DNA of 55,897 nt from an uncultured bacterium. Its GTDB lineage: Bacteria; Bacillota; Negativicutes; Acidaminococcales; Acidaminococcaceae. The DNA is taken from positions 1 to 55,897 of the forward strand of contig CAJMQS010000012.1 of the NCBI GenBank assembly GCA_905215645.1. The letters run 5' to 3'. The position numbers and the translations under genes were made by a program. Positions 40,601-50,326 of this stretch are shown in pieces (within the stretch, counting starts at the first letter, position 1; each line of letters begins with the position of its first letter). The notes beneath the pieces are model-generated. The model searched no databases, was not told the origin of the DNA, and saw nothing but the letters and a program-made list of their open reading frames with translations.

Positions 40601-41374
40601 ATGAATATGGGATTTCGGCCGAAAAAACGGCTTTTCATGGCACTGGCCTCTTTGGCGGTCCTCTTGGCGGCGGCAGCAGCCTACGGGCTGTGGCAGCTCA
40701 TGGTGCCGGGACTTACCCAGATCCATCCCTGGCTTCCCCGGGTGGTGGGCTGGGGTGTCCTCTTGGTGATCCTGGCGCTGTGTTCAGGGGTGGTGGGGAT
40801 CGTCCTGGCCATCTTGGGCTTTCCCACCATCCGGTTCTTTTATTTTTGGGCTTGGCACATCATCAATTTCCTCTACCCCTTGGCTCTTTTCTTGGGGAAA
40901 CTTATGGGTATTTCCAAACGGCGGGTGGAGCAGTCTTTCATTGAAGTGAGCAACCATCTGGTCCGGAACCAGCATATCCGGGTGCCGGCCAATCGGCTGC
41001 TGATCCTGACTCCTCACTGCATCCAGCTGGATACCTGTCCCTATAAAGTGACCCGGGACATCAACAACTGCCATCAATGCGGACGGTGCGGAGTGGGGCA
41101 GCTGCTGGCTCTGTCGAGAAAATACGGAGTCCATGTGGCCATTGCTACTGGCGGGACCCTGGCCCGGCAGGCAGTGAAGAAAGCCCGACCTAAGGCCATC
41201 CTGGCGGTGGCCTGTGAACGGGACCTGACCAGTGGGATCCAGGATGTATTTCCCCTGCCGGTCATCGGGGTACTGAACGAACGCCCCAACGGACCTTGTT
41301 TCAATACCCGGGCAGATATGGGAAAAATCGAAGAGGCCATACAGTCATTTATTTTGGAAGAGGAAGGACAATGA
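40601..41374 (+). CDS. DUF116 family membrane protein
   Basis: 257-aa protein with two or three N-terminal hydrophobic segments (about 15-35, 45-70, 80-100) and a soluble C-terminal part with many Cys residues (HCIQLDTCPYKV, NNCHQCGRCGVGQL, VACERDL), perhaps a metal or Fe-S site. DUF116 genes very often sit between fmt and rsmB in Clostridia and Negativicutes; the function is unknown. It overlaps rsmB by 4 nt. ATG 40601 is 3 nt after the fmt stop; ATG 40607 is possible. Confidence 0.88.
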   Translation: MNMGFRPKKRLFMALASLAVLLAAAAAYGLWQLMVPGLTQIHPWLPRVVGWGVLLVILALCSGVVGIVLAILGFPTIRFFYFWAWHIINFLYPLALFLGKLMGISKRRVEQSFIEVSNHLVRNQHIRVPANRLLILTPHCIQLDTCPYKVTRDINNCHQCGRCGVGQLLALSRKYGVHVAIATGGTLARQAVKKARPKAILAVACERDLTSGIQDVFPLPVIGVLNERPNGPCFNTRADMGKIEEAIQSFILEEEGQ

Positions 41375-42711
41375 GAGAAACTGGGAAGAATCCAAGGGAA
41401 GCCGCTTTACTGATATTGGAACAAATCTTTCTCAAGGGAGCTTATGCCAACCTGGCACTGGCCCAGGGACTGCGCAGGGCTCTCCTGTCGCCCTTGGACA
41501 AGAAACTGGCTACGGAGCTGGTGTACGGAACGGTGAAGACCATGGGGACGTTGGACTGGTATTTGTCCAGAGTGGTGAATCGGCCGCTGCGGAAACTGGA
41601 TCCTCTGGTGCTGGTGATCCTGCGGCTAGGGGCTTATCAGCTGCTGTATCTGGACCGGATCCCGGTCTCTGCCGCCTGCAACGAAAGCGTGGAACTGGCG
41701 AAGAAATGGGTCCATGAAGGAGCTTCTAAACTGGTGAACGGAGCACTGCGGCAGTTGGCCCGGACCAAGGACCAGTGGAAGTTTCCCAAGGGACCGGAAC
41801 ATGAACTGGAACGGATCGCCCTGGAATATTACCATCCAGAATGGCTGGTCCGGCGGTGGAAATTCCGTTACGGACTGGAAGAAGCGGTGAAACTCTGCCG
41901 TTTCGACAACGCCCGTCCGGCCTTTTCTTTCCGGGTGAATACCCTTCGGGAGAGCCGGGAGAGCCTCCAAGAGAAGCTGGCGGAAAAAGGCATCGAAACC
42001 CATCCTTCCCGCTGGTCTCCTGATGGGCTCATCTGTGACAGCCTGCCTTCTCTGGATATCCTGGTGGAACAGTTCGGACCGGATATCTATATCCAGGACG
42101 AAAGCTCCATGCTGGATGCGGCGGTATTGGATCCCCAACCCGGAGAACGGATCTTGGATCTGTGCAGCGCACCAGGGGGGAAGACCACCCATCTGGCTCA
42201 AAAAATGCAGGACCGGGGCGAAATCTTGGCTCTGGATCTCTATGACCACAAGCTGGAACTGGTCCGGGAGAATGCTCACCGCTTGGGTATCCGCTGTATC
42301 CGGACGGAGAAGCAGGACGGAACCGTCTTTGTCCCGGAATGGGAGAACGGGGCGGACCGGGTCCTGGTGGACGCTCCCTGCAGCGGCTTGGGCGTGCTGA
42401 ACCGCCGGGCAGAAGCCCGTTGGACCAAGGAAGAACGGTCTCTCAGCCAGTTTCCGCCTTTGCAGAAAAAAATCCTGGAGAATGGGGCACGGTATGTGAA
42501 GCCGGGAGGCCGTCTGCTTTACAGTACCTGTACTTTGGAACAGGATGAAAATACCCGGGTGCGGAAATGGTTCCTGGAAAATCATCCGGAATTCGTTCCT
42601 GTTCCTTTCCCCCATCCACTGACAGGAGAAAGCCTGGAAGAACTCCAGATCCTGCCCCAGCGGGATGGCATCAACGGGTTTTACCTCTGTCTTTTTGCCA
42701 AACGAAAGTGA
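41371..42711 (+). CDS. rsmB: 16S rRNA (cytosine-967-C5)-methyltransferase
   Basis: 446-aa SAM-dependent methyltransferase. An N-terminal NusB-like RNA-binding domain (about 1-140) precedes the catalytic domain with LDLCSAPGGKTTHLAQ near residue 263, the VDAPCSGLG motif near 333 and the catalytic Cys in LLYSTCTLEQDEN near 384. The start at 41371 follows AGGAAGG and overlaps the DUF116 stop; an upstream in-frame ATG lies inside DUF116. Operon member. Confidence 0.95.
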   Translation: MRETGKNPREAALLILEQIFLKGAYANLALAQGLRRALLSPLDKKLATELVYGTVKTMGTLDWYLSRVVNRPLRKLDPLVLVILRLGAYQLLYLDRIPVSAACNESVELAKKWVHEGASKLVNGALRQLARTKDQWKFPKGPEHELERIALEYYHPEWLVRRWKFRYGLEEAVKLCRFDNARPAFSFRVNTLRESRESLQEKLAEKGIETHPSRWSPDGLICDSLPSLDILVEQFGPDIYIQDESSMLDAAVLDPQPGERILDLCSAPGGKTTHLAQKMQDRGEILALDLYDHKLELVRENAHRLGIRCIRTEKQDGTVFVPEWENGADRVLVDAPCSGLGVLNRRAEARWTKEERSLSQFPPLQKKILENGARYVKPGGRLLYSTCTLEQDENTRVRKWFLENHPEFVPVPFPHPLTGESLEELQILPQRDGINGFYLCLFAKRK

Positions 42712-42717
42712 GAACAC

Positions 42718-43779
42718 ATGATGTGTAAAAAAGAAATCATGGGACTGACCCTGGAAGAACTCCAGGGAGAATTGGCCGGCCTGGGCATGAAGAAGTTCCG
42801 GGCAGAGCAGGTGTTCCGCTGGCTTTATGAAAAAGCTGCCACCGATTTTGCCCAGATGAGCAACCTGAGCAAAGAGGCCCGGCAGCAGCTGGCAGAACGG
42901 TATACCATTGCCACGGCCCAGGTGAAGGTCCTGAAAGAGTACCGTTCCCAGGATGGGCTCACCCACAAAGTGCTCCTGGAACTGACGGACGGGGCTACGG
43001 TAGAAACCGTGCTCATGCACCATGATTACGGCTATAGCGTATGTCTGTCCTCCCAGGTGGGCTGTGCCATGAACTGTGCTTTCTGTGCCAGCGGGCTCCA
43101 CGGTTTTGTCCGGAACCTGACGGCGGCGGAAATCCTGGCCCACCTGTATTTCTTCCAAAGCGGGCTCCAGCCTCGGGGAGAACGGGTGAGCCGGGTGGTG
43201 GTCATGGGCAGCGGGGAACCCATGCTGAACTTGGACAATGTGCTCAAGGCTTTGGATATCCTCCACAGTGACCGAGGACAGTGCATCGGTTATCGGAATA
43301 TGACTGTTTCCACCTGCGGGGTGGTCCCAGGCATCGAAGAGCTGACGGCCCAGGGCAGGAATATCAACCTGGCCATCTCCCTGCACGGGGCTTCTCCGGA
43401 ACTCAGGAACCGGCTGATGCCCATCAACCGGAAATATCCCTATCCGGAAGTGATCCAGGCAGCCGATGCGTATGAACAGAGCAACGGCCGGCAGGTCATG
43501 TATGAATACATCCTGCTGGACGGGATCAACGACCGTCCGGAAGATGCCCGGCGTCTGGCAGATGCCCTGGAACACAGGGAATGCGTCATCAACCTGATCC
43601 CGGCCAATCCGGTGCCGGAAAAAGGCTTTGCCCGTCCCAGCGACCAGGCGGTGGACCGATTCTTCCAGCTGCTGAAAAAAAGAAAGCTGAATGTAACCGT
43701 CCGGAAAGAAATGGGAAAGGATATCAATGCGGCCTGCGGACAGCTGCGGGCCAGTGCATTAAAGGAGGCACGGAAGTAA
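42718..43779 (+). CDS. rlmN: Dual-specificity 23S rRNA/tRNA adenine-C2 methyltransferase
   Basis: 353-aa radical-SAM enzyme that methylates A2503 of 23S rRNA and A37 of some tRNAs. The 4Fe-4S motif is CAMNCAFC near residue 115, with GCAMN preceding and ASGLHGF following; GSGEPMLN and the C-terminal NVTVRKEMGKDINAACGQL, with its second catalytic Cys, are present. ATG 42718 and 42721 are both possible. It starts 6 nt after rsmB. Confidence 0.95.
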   Translation: MMCKKEIMGLTLEELQGELAGLGMKKFRAEQVFRWLYEKAATDFAQMSNLSKEARQQLAERYTIATAQVKVLKEYRSQDGLTHKVLLELTDGATVETVLMHHDYGYSVCLSSQVGCAMNCAFCASGLHGFVRNLTAAEILAHLYFFQSGLQPRGERVSRVVVMGSGEPMLNLDNVLKALDILHSDRGQCIGYRNMTVSTCGVVPGIEELTAQGRNINLAISLHGASPELRNRLMPINRKYPYPEVIQAADAYEQSNGRQVMYEYILLDGINDRPEDARRLADALEHRECVINLIPANPVPEKGFARPSDQAVDRFFQLLKKRKLNVTVRKEMGKDINAACGQLRASALKEARK

Positions 43780-44511
43780 ATGATAGCAGTGAGCCGGACC
43801 AACCGGGGAATGGTGCGTCCCAACAATGAGGACAGCATCCTGGTACGGGAACCGGATCTGTATGCCATTGCTGACGGCATGGGCGGAGCAGATGCGGGGG
43901 AAGTGGCCAGCTATGAAGCGGTCCACCAGCTGGGCCGTCTGGATTTGTCAGGATTGGAAAGAAAGGAAATCCTTCCATTTTTGGAACGGAGCATCCAGAA
44001 TATCAATAAAAAGATCTGGGAGCTTTCCCAGGAAAAGGAAAATTTCAACGGCATGGGGACGACCCTCACGGCGGTTTACCTGCCCAATCCCCACAGCGCT
44101 TTCGTAGCCCATGTAGGGGACAGCCGGATCTATGTGTGGCAGGAAGGGATCCTGAGGCAGGTCACCAGTGACCACAGTTATGTAGCGGAACTGGTGCGGC
44201 AGAAGCAGATGACACGGGAAGAGGCTGAGGCTTCTGCCCAGAAACACATGATCACCCGGGCCATCGGAGTGGATCCCCAGGTCCAGGTGGACACCTTCGA
44301 GATCCTTTTGGACGGAGCCCAGAAACTGCTGATGTGTTCCGATGGGCTGACCAATATGATCACGGAAGCAGAAATCGAACGGATCCTGGGAGACCGGAAC
44401 CTGGAAAGGCTGGCGGACGGTCTGATGAATGGAGCCATGACTGCCGGCGGAGATGACAACATCTCTTTCATTGTCATTGATTTGGAGGCTGCAGAATGGA
44501 AGGAAGAATAA
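43780..44511 (+). CDS. stp: PP2C-family Ser/Thr protein phosphatase
   Basis: 243-aa metal-dependent phosphatase that reverses the action of the kinase encoded next. Motifs: RPNNEDS near residue 12, IADGMGGADAGE near 30, GDSRIYVW near 112, CSDGLTNM near 187 and GGDDNIS near 226. No membrane segment. AGGAGG lies ~10 nt before the ATG. The end overlaps prkC by 16 nt, so the pair is translationally coupled. Confidence 0.94.
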   Translation: MIAVSRTNRGMVRPNNEDSILVREPDLYAIADGMGGADAGEVASYEAVHQLGRLDLSGLERKEILPFLERSIQNINKKIWELSQEKENFNGMGTTLTAVYLPNPHSAFVAHVGDSRIYVWQEGILRQVTSDHSYVAELVRQKQMTREEAEASAQKHMITRAIGVDPQVQVDTFEILLDGAQKLLMCSDGLTNMITEAEIERILGDRNLERLADGLMNGAMTAGGDDNISFIVIDLEAAEWKEE

Positions 44512-46466
44512 CGCTCAATGGCCGCTATGAAATCATTGACAAAATCGGCGGAGGCGGCATGGCCGAGGTATTCCACGGCTATGACACGGTCCTCCACCGG
44601 GATGTGGGAATCAAGATCCTGCGGGACCAGTTCATCCAGGATAAACAGTTCGTGGCCCGTTTCCGTCAGGAAGCCTGTAATGCGGCCTGCCTGTCCCATC
44701 CCAACATCGTCAATATCTATGACAGCGGCAATGAAAACGACATCTATTATATTGTTATGGAATATGTGGTGGGCCGTTCTCTGAAGGAAGTGATCGAGGA
44801 GAACGGAGCCCTGGATTACAAAACGGCGGTCCGGTATGCCATCGGCATCGCCTCTGCCTTGAAACAGGCTCATGACCATTCCATCGTCCATTGTGACGTC
44901 AAGAGCCAGAACATCCTGATCGACACCAAAGGGGTGCCTAAGATCACCGATTTTGGCATCGCTCGTGCTTTTGGGCAGCCCAGCAATGCTTCTGACAAGA
45001 ATGTCATCGGATCGGTCTATTATCTTTCACCGGAACAGGCGGCGGGGCAGCCTGTGACTCCCCAGTCTGACCTGTATTCCCTGGGAGTGGTGCTGTTCGA
45101 AATGCTCACCGGGAAACTGCCCTATGACGGGGATACGCCTCTGGAAGTGGCTCGGATGCATCTGGAATCCTCTACCCCTTCGGCCCGACGGTATGATCCG
45201 GATATCCCCTATTACTTGGACAATATCATCACCAAGGCTCTGGCCAAGAATCCCCGGCTGCGGTATGCCACGGCGGATGATTTCCTGACGGATCTGAAAC
45301 ATGCCCAGACCCATCTCCTGGGGGATACGGGCTTGGACGAGGATGCTTGGACTCAGCCCCGGAAGAAGCCTGTCAGTGATGAAACCATGGTCATCAGTAA
45401 GAGCGACATGCTGGATGGTCTGCTCCAATCCCAGAAGGCCGAAGCCTCCGGAGGCCGGCAGCTTGAAAAAGATGGAAAATCAGAAAAACAGGAACCTGAA
45501 GAAAAAGACGGCCTGCTGGAACGGTATGGGAAAAAGAAACTGCTGGCCTTCTTCTTGGCGGCCATTGTGGTCCTCAGCGGAGTCATCTATGCCATCCTGG
45601 GTTATACCAGCGGCGATGTGACCGTCCCGGACCTGAAGGGCAAGACCATTGTGGAGGCAGAAGCCATCCTGACCAAGGATAAACTGGGGTATACCCTGAC
45701 AGAAGAATATGATGCCAAGGTCACCCCAGGAGTGATCATCAAACAGAATCCTGCCGCTCACAGCCGGGTCAAAGCGGGACGGAAGATCCAGCTGGTGGTC
45801 AGTAAGGGACCGGAACCCGGGGTGGTGCCGGACCTGAAGAAAAAGACCTTGGCAGAGGCTACAGCCATGCTGGAAAAGGCTAAACTGAAAGTGGGCAGTG
45901 TCACGGTGAAGTATGAAGCCGGGGCACCTCAGGGAACCGTGATTTCTCAGAGCATCGCTCCCAAACAGAAAGTCAGTGAAGGGACCAGCGTGGATCTGGT
46001 GATGAACATCAGCGGGAACCAGACGGTGGTTCCCAGCCTGGCCGGCCTGAGCCTGGCAGATGCCCGGTCTCAGCTGAGCAGCATGGGACTGACCATTGGC
46101 AGTATCCAGGCGGCGGAAAGCGATAAAGCCAAAGATACGGTCCTTTCCAGCAGCCCGGACAACGGTGCCGTGGTGGACAAGGGTTCCACGGTGAGCTTGG
46201 TGGTTTCCGCTGGGAAAAAGGAAGAAAAAAAGAGCCGGAGCGGCTCCGGCAGCGGCGGAAACACCCGGACCATCGGCTATACGGTGCCGGGCAGCGGAAG
46301 CGCCAAAAATGTGAAGATCATCGTATCGGATGACAGCAGTACACGGACCATCTTCTCGGATGCGGTGGCCCCCGGGACCCGGATCACCCGCACTGTGAAT
46401 GTGGGGTCCGGTGCCAGCGTCCAAATCTATGTGAACGGAGAACTGGCGGAGGATAAAGCCCTGTGA
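44496..46466 (+). CDS. prkC: Ser/Thr protein kinase with PASTA domains
   Basis: 656-aa transmembrane kinase sensing peptidoglycan fragments or lipid II. The kinase domain spans about residues 1-275: GGGGMAEVFHG near 18, VMEYVVG, HCDVKSQN near 131 and DFGIAR near 151. The catalytic loop has HCD in place of HRD. One membrane helix lies near 347-369, then three PASTA repeats (about 373-437, 437-505, 505-573), a Ser/Gly-rich linker and a short beta-rich end domain unlike PASTA. It likely controls wall synthesis and division. GGAGG precedes the ATG. Confidence 0.94.
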   Translation: MEGRITLNGRYEIIDKIGGGGMAEVFHGYDTVLHRDVGIKILRDQFIQDKQFVARFRQEACNAACLSHPNIVNIYDSGNENDIYYIVMEYVVGRSLKEVIEENGALDYKTAVRYAIGIASALKQAHDHSIVHCDVKSQNILIDTKGVPKITDFGIARAFGQPSNASDKNVIGSVYYLSPEQAAGQPVTPQSDLYSLGVVLFEMLTGKLPYDGDTPLEVARMHLESSTPSARRYDPDIPYYLDNIITKALAKNPRLRYATADDFLTDLKHAQTHLLGDTGLDEDAWTQPRKKPVSDETMVISKSDMLDGLLQSQKAEASGGRQLEKDGKSEKQEPEEKDGLLERYGKKKLLAFFLAAIVVLSGVIYAILGYTSGDVTVPDLKGKTIVEAEAILTKDKLGYTLTEEYDAKVTPGVIIKQNPAAHSRVKAGRKIQLVVSKGPEPGVVPDLKKKTLAEATAMLEKAKLKVGSVTVKYEAGAPQGTVISQSIAPKQKVSEGTSVDLVMNISGNQTVVPSLAGLSLADARSQLSSMGLTIGSIQAAESDKAKDTVLSSSPDNGAVVDKGSTVSLVVSAGKKEEKKSRSGSGSGGNTRTIGYTVPGSGSAKNVKIIVSDDSSTRTIFSDAVAPGTRITRTVNVGSGASVQIYVNGELAEDKAL

Positions 46467-47350
46467 GTACAGCAACTGGGAGAATCATCAAGACCTATAA
46501 TGGCTACTATTATGTGGCCGGAGATGACGGACAGCTTTATACCTGCAAAGTGAAAGGCCGGATGAAACAGAAACGGTTCATCATGGCGGCCGGGGATCGG
46601 GTGGAACTGGAAGCCCAGGGCACGGAAGGGATGATCCGGGAGGTCCTTTCCCGGAAAAATCTCCTCCAGCGTCCCCTGGTGGCCAATCTGGACTGTCTGA
46701 TGGCAGTCTTTGCCTGTGGGGACCCTGATCCCAGCTTCCTGTTGGTGGACAAACTCCTAGCACTGGCAGAATCTGCAGGCATTCCGGCCGCCCTGGTCCT
46801 CAACAAGGAGGATTTGGCTCCAGAAGGACTGGTGGCACAGTTCCGATCCATTTATGAGCCGCTGGGCTATCCGGTATTTCCCATCCGGGCCCGGGAAGGG
46901 CTGGGACTGGAGGCCATTCTGGAACAGGTCAAGGGGAATACGGTGGCGTTCGGAGGACCTTCCGGAGCGGGAAAATCTACCCTTCTGAACCATCTGGATC
47001 CGTCCCTCACCCTGAAAACCGGCCATGTGAGCAGCAAGATCGGACGGGGACGGCATACCACCCGGTTTGCAGAACTGCTGCCTTTTGCTGGAGGCTATAT
47101 CGTGGATACCCCTGGTTTTGGGAACATCGATCTGTCGGAACTGGAAATGGCATCAGCTGCGGACGGATTCAGGGAAATCAAATCCCGGGAAGGCCGCTGC
47201 CGTTTTACCGGCTGTACCCATACCCATGAACCGGACTGTGAAGTCAAGGCTGCGGTGGAACGGGGGGGGATCGCTCCCAGCCGTTATGCCTCCTATTGTA
47301 CGATCCGCCAGGAACTGGCGGATCAAAAGAAAAGAGGAAAGAAATCATGA
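46463..47350 (+). CDS. rsgA: Ribosome small-subunit-dependent GTPase A
   Basis: 295-aa circularly permuted GTPase for 30S maturation. The G4 motif LNKED (about 112) comes before the G1 loop GPSGAGKST (about 165) and G3 DTPGF (about 214), as the permutation demands. A C-terminal zinc site has CRFTGCTHTHEPDC. It starts with GTG overlapping the prkC stop (GTGA). The stop overlaps rpe. Confidence 0.95.
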   Translation: MSTATGRIIKTYNGYYYVAGDDGQLYTCKVKGRMKQKRFIMAAGDRVELEAQGTEGMIREVLSRKNLLQRPLVANLDCLMAVFACGDPDPSFLLVDKLLALAESAGIPAALVLNKEDLAPEGLVAQFRSIYEPLGYPVFPIRAREGLGLEAILEQVKGNTVAFGGPSGAGKSTLLNHLDPSLTLKTGHVSSKIGRGRHTTRFAELLPFAGGYIVDTPGFGNIDLSELEMASAADGFREIKSREGRCRFTGCTHTHEPDCEVKAAVERGGIAPSRYASYCTIRQELADQKKRGKKS

Positions 47351-47988
47351 CCATCATTGCGCCTTCTATTTTATCTTCTGATTTTTCCCGCTTGGGAGAA
47401 GAAGTGGCCCGTATCCAGGATGCGGGGGCCGACTGGTGCCACATCGACGTCATGGACGGCCAGTTCGTTCCCAACCTGACCTTTGGGGCTCCTGTGGTCA
47501 AATGTCTGCGGAAACGGACGGAGATGTTCTTTGACTGCCATCTGATGGTGGAGAATCCGGAAAATTATGTGGACAGCTTTGCTGCCGCCGGAGCTGACCT
47601 GATCTGTGTCCATGCAGAGGCCACCCATCATCTCCACCGACTGCTCCAGAATATCCATAGTAAGGGAATCCAGGCCGGAGTGGCACTGAATCCGGCTACC
47701 CCCCTGTGTCAGATCGAAGAGATCCTCCCTTATGCAGATATGATCCTGATCATGAGCGTAAATCCGGGGTTCGGGGGCCAGAAGTTCATCCCTACCAGCG
47801 TGGATAAGATCCGCCGGCTGAAAAAAATGATCCAGGATCGGGACTTGAAGGCCCTGATCGAAGTGGACGGCGGGGTCAACGGAGAAACTGCTAAGGCCTG
47901 CCGGGAAGCAGGTGCTGATGTGCTGGTGGCCGGATCCTTCGTCTTTGGAGCTCCGGATATGCAGGAAGCGGTTTCGGCCCTGCGGTAA
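47347..47988 (+). CDS. rpe: Ribulose-phosphate 3-epimerase
   Basis: 213-aa TIM-barrel enzyme of the pentose phosphate pathway. APSILSSDFSRLGEE at the start, WCHIDVMDGQFVPNLTFG near 30 and MSVNPGFGGQKF near 138 are family hallmarks. The ATG at 47347 overlaps the rsgA stop; a longer frame upstream lies inside rsgA. Usual partner of rsgA in Firmicutes. Confidence 0.95.
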   Translation: MTIIAPSILSSDFSRLGEEVARIQDAGADWCHIDVMDGQFVPNLTFGAPVVKCLRKRTEMFFDCHLMVENPENYVDSFAAAGADLICVHAEATHHLHRLLQNIHSKGIQAGVALNPATPLCQIEEILPYADMILIMSVNPGFGGQKFIPTSVDKIRRLKKMIQDRDLKALIEVDGGVNGETAKACREAGADVLVAGSFVFGAPDMQEAVSALR

Positions 47989-47992
47989 CATC

Positions 47993-49315
47993 ATGAAAGC
48001 ATTCCTGCAGAAACACCGCCGGAAGATCAAATGGATCCTGCTCAGCGCCCTGGCCAGTGTCCTGGTGTTGGTGTGGCTGGCCTATATTGCCAGCATCCAT
48101 GCGGCCCAGATCTTCAATCGGGAAATGGCCAAACAGCATTTCTTTGACGGGACCATTACGGTGGGACGGCTGACGGCAACGCCTCTGGGCCATGTGCGTT
48201 TTGAGGACCTGGAATGGAAAGGCAGCCATGATGGCAACCGGGTATCCATTCCCAGTGGCTCTTTCCAGGTACGGCCGCTGGACATTGTGCTGAAGCGGAT
48301 CAGTACCCGGACCATCCAGGAACTGGAACTCAATGAAGCGGAAATCCAACTGACTTTTACAGAGAACATGCATATCCGGGGGATTCGGGCAGCAGAAATG
48401 CCTAAGCCGGCGGAGAAAAAAGGGCAAAAGAAAAAATTCGACATCAAGCTGAAAAACGTAGATGCCCATGTAAAGCTGAACCATTGCCGACTGACGGCCT
48501 ACTACAAGCAGCGGACCCATACTTTCCAGGATGTGAATGCGGATCTGCGTTATAACAGCAATGATAAACTGACCATTGACTTTTCCACTGGAGAACTGGG
48601 GGGGACCCTGGAAGGCAAGGGTGTGGACATTCAGGGAAATGTAGATCTGAAACCGGCGGTGTCAACTTATGACCTGAAGCTGGGCATCAAGGAACTGAAT
48701 CCTTCTTCTCTAGGTACAGGGCTGGATATCAAGGAACGGGTGACCGCCAGTGCTACGGTGAATGGAGCCCTGCCCGACCCGGTGATCGTGGGGGAATTGT
48801 ACATGCCGAAGCTGAATCTCCCAGGGCTGAGATTCACCAATGTGAAAGGGAACTTCAAGTATGAAAATGGATACATCGATGCCCAGAATGTGACCGCCGA
48901 TATTTTTGAAGGGCACTGCGATGCCAAAGGCGGTTTCAACATCGATACCAAGGCTTACAATGTCAGTGTGATGGGCCATGATCTTCATAGTGAGGATGCT
49001 ACCAATATCCCTTATTTCCGGACCCTGGTCCAGCTGGACCTTAAGATGCTCTGCGATGGGAACAGCCGGTCTACCCTGACGTATGGGTCTTTCTACTCCG
49101 GGAAGGGCATCTATGCCATCATCAAGTTCAACTCCATCAAAGGGACTTTTTCCAACCAGTACAAGCAGCTGAAGTTCAGTGATGTGGAAATCAAATCGGA
49201 CGGGGGAGATATTGTAGCGCCCCAGTTCGAACTGGTAGACGGGAAACTGCGGATGGGGAATCTGTATTATGTGGCCCCAGGAGGGGCGCGGGCAAGGATT
49301 CACTTTTTCAGTTAA
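47993..49315 (+). CDS. AsmA/TamB-like envelope protein
   Basis: 440-aa protein with one N-terminal membrane anchor (about residues 11-33) and a long repetitive beta-strand-rich body, as in AsmA-like proteins that bridge inner and outer membranes and move lipids. Features include TVGRLTATPLGHVRFEDLEW near residue 60, a Lys-rich patch near 145 and repeated ADIFEGHCDAKGGF-type strands. This family points to a diderm envelope. It starts 4 nt after rpe. The exact cargo is unknown; calling it AsmA-like rests on architecture, not on a clear motif. Confidence 0.65.
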   Translation: MKAFLQKHRRKIKWILLSALASVLVLVWLAYIASIHAAQIFNREMAKQHFFDGTITVGRLTATPLGHVRFEDLEWKGSHDGNRVSIPSGSFQVRPLDIVLKRISTRTIQELELNEAEIQLTFTENMHIRGIRAAEMPKPAEKKGQKKKFDIKLKNVDAHVKLNHCRLTAYYKQRTHTFQDVNADLRYNSNDKLTIDFSTGELGGTLEGKGVDIQGNVDLKPAVSTYDLKLGIKELNPSSLGTGLDIKERVTASATVNGALPDPVIVGELYMPKLNLPGLRFTNVKGNFKYENGYIDAQNVTADIFEGHCDAKGGFNIDTKAYNVSVMGHDLHSEDATNIPYFRTLVQLDLKMLCDGNSRSTLTYGSFYSGKGIYAIIKFNSIKGTFSNQYKQLKFSDVEIKSDGGDIVAPQFELVDGKLRMGNLYYVAPGGARARIHFFS

Positions 49316-49320
49316 ACCAG

Positions 49321-49348
49321 GGGCTGTTGGCAAAACAGCCCTTTTTTT
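49321..49348 (+). terminator. Terminator after the AsmA-like gene
   Basis: GGGCTGTT (49321-49328) and AACAGCCC (49334-49341) with seven or more T. It ends the long metK/def-to-AsmA run. The stem resembles part of the terminator at 167-190. Confidence 0.88.
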
Positions 49349-49368
49349 GGGCAAAAAGGAGGACGACG

Positions 49369-50325
49369 ATGAAACTGCTGCGGATCCTTGGGGTCCTGTT
49401 CCTGCTGCTGGCTGCCGGCTGCGGAACGGCAGCTCCGGAACCGGGAGGTTATGCGGTGGAGGATGTACGGGGGAAGACTGTCCGTCTGGCCCGGCCGCCC
49501 CAAAAAATCCTGACCGATTCCCTCCATTTGGATGAGACATTGCTGACCTTGGTTCCGGCAGAGAAGTTGGCCGGGGCGTATTATTTGGATCGGGAACCAG
49601 GGATTTCCTTTGTGGCAGAAGAAACCCGGAAAGTGGAACTGGTGCTGCGGGATTATACGCCGGAAACGGTGGCCCGTGTGAAGCCGGATCTGTTCTTGGC
49701 TTCCACCTGGTCCGATCCAGGATTGATCCAGAAAGTGGAAGAGATGGGGATCCCAGTGGTGGTGTGCTATGGACCTTTGGATTTGGAACAGATCCGGAAA
49801 AATGTCAGCCTCATGGCACGGGCTGTGGGAAATCCCCAAGGGGGAGAAAAAGTCATAGCCCAGATGGAGGAACGGCTCCAGCAGACAGAACAAGTCCTGG
49901 CCAAGATCCAGGAACCGGAACCGGTGGGGATGCTGGTCTCGCTCATGAGCCGTTACGGGGGCAGCGGTTCTTTGTATGACGATTTGTGCCGTAGGGCCCA
50001 TATCCGCAATGGATTAGCAGAAGCAGGTCTGAAAAATGGACAGCCTTTGACTCGAGAGGCCATCCTCCAGGCGGATCCGGATTTTTTCCTGATTTCTCTC
50101 CCTTATGGGGAAGAAAAAGAAGCTTATGACAGATTCCAGGACCAATTTTTCAAAGATCCATCCCTGCAGGCTGTCAAGGGCTATGACCGACGGGTGGCAC
50201 TGCCGGACCGGTACGTCTATGATGCGTCTCCCATGGCCGTCTATGGTATCCAGGCCCTGGCCAATGGAGCCTACGGAAGGCAACTTTTCGAACTGGGGCA
50301 GGAACCGCTGCTGAAAGGATACTGA
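49369..50325 (+). CDS. ABC transporter substrate-binding lipoprotein (BtuF/FepB-like)
   Basis: 318-aa lipoprotein (signal residues 1-17, lipobox LLAAGC with Cys18) of the helical-backbone family that binds vitamin B12, haem or ferric siderophores. Typical stretches are VEDVRGKTVRLARPPQKI near residue 30 and KPDLFLASTW near 105. Start ATG 49369 follows AAAAAGGAGG. The ATPase gene starts 1 nt after its stop, but no permease gene is present. TonB genes follow, so the substrate is probably one that also needs TonB-dependent outer-membrane uptake. Confidence 0.85.
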   Translation: MKLLRILGVLFLLLAAGCGTAAPEPGGYAVEDVRGKTVRLARPPQKILTDSLHLDETLLTLVPAEKLAGAYYLDREPGISFVAEETRKVELVLRDYTPETVARVKPDLFLASTWSDPGLIQKVEEMGIPVVVCYGPLDLEQIRKNVSLMARAVGNPQGGEKVIAQMEERLQQTEQVLAKIQEPEPVGMLVSLMSRYGGSGSLYDDLCRRAHIRNGLAEAGLKNGQPLTREAILQADPDFFLISLPYGEEKEAYDRFQDQFFKDPSLQAVKGYDRRVALPDRYVYDASPMAVYGIQALANGAYGRQLFELGQEPLLKGY

Positions 50326-50326
50326 A

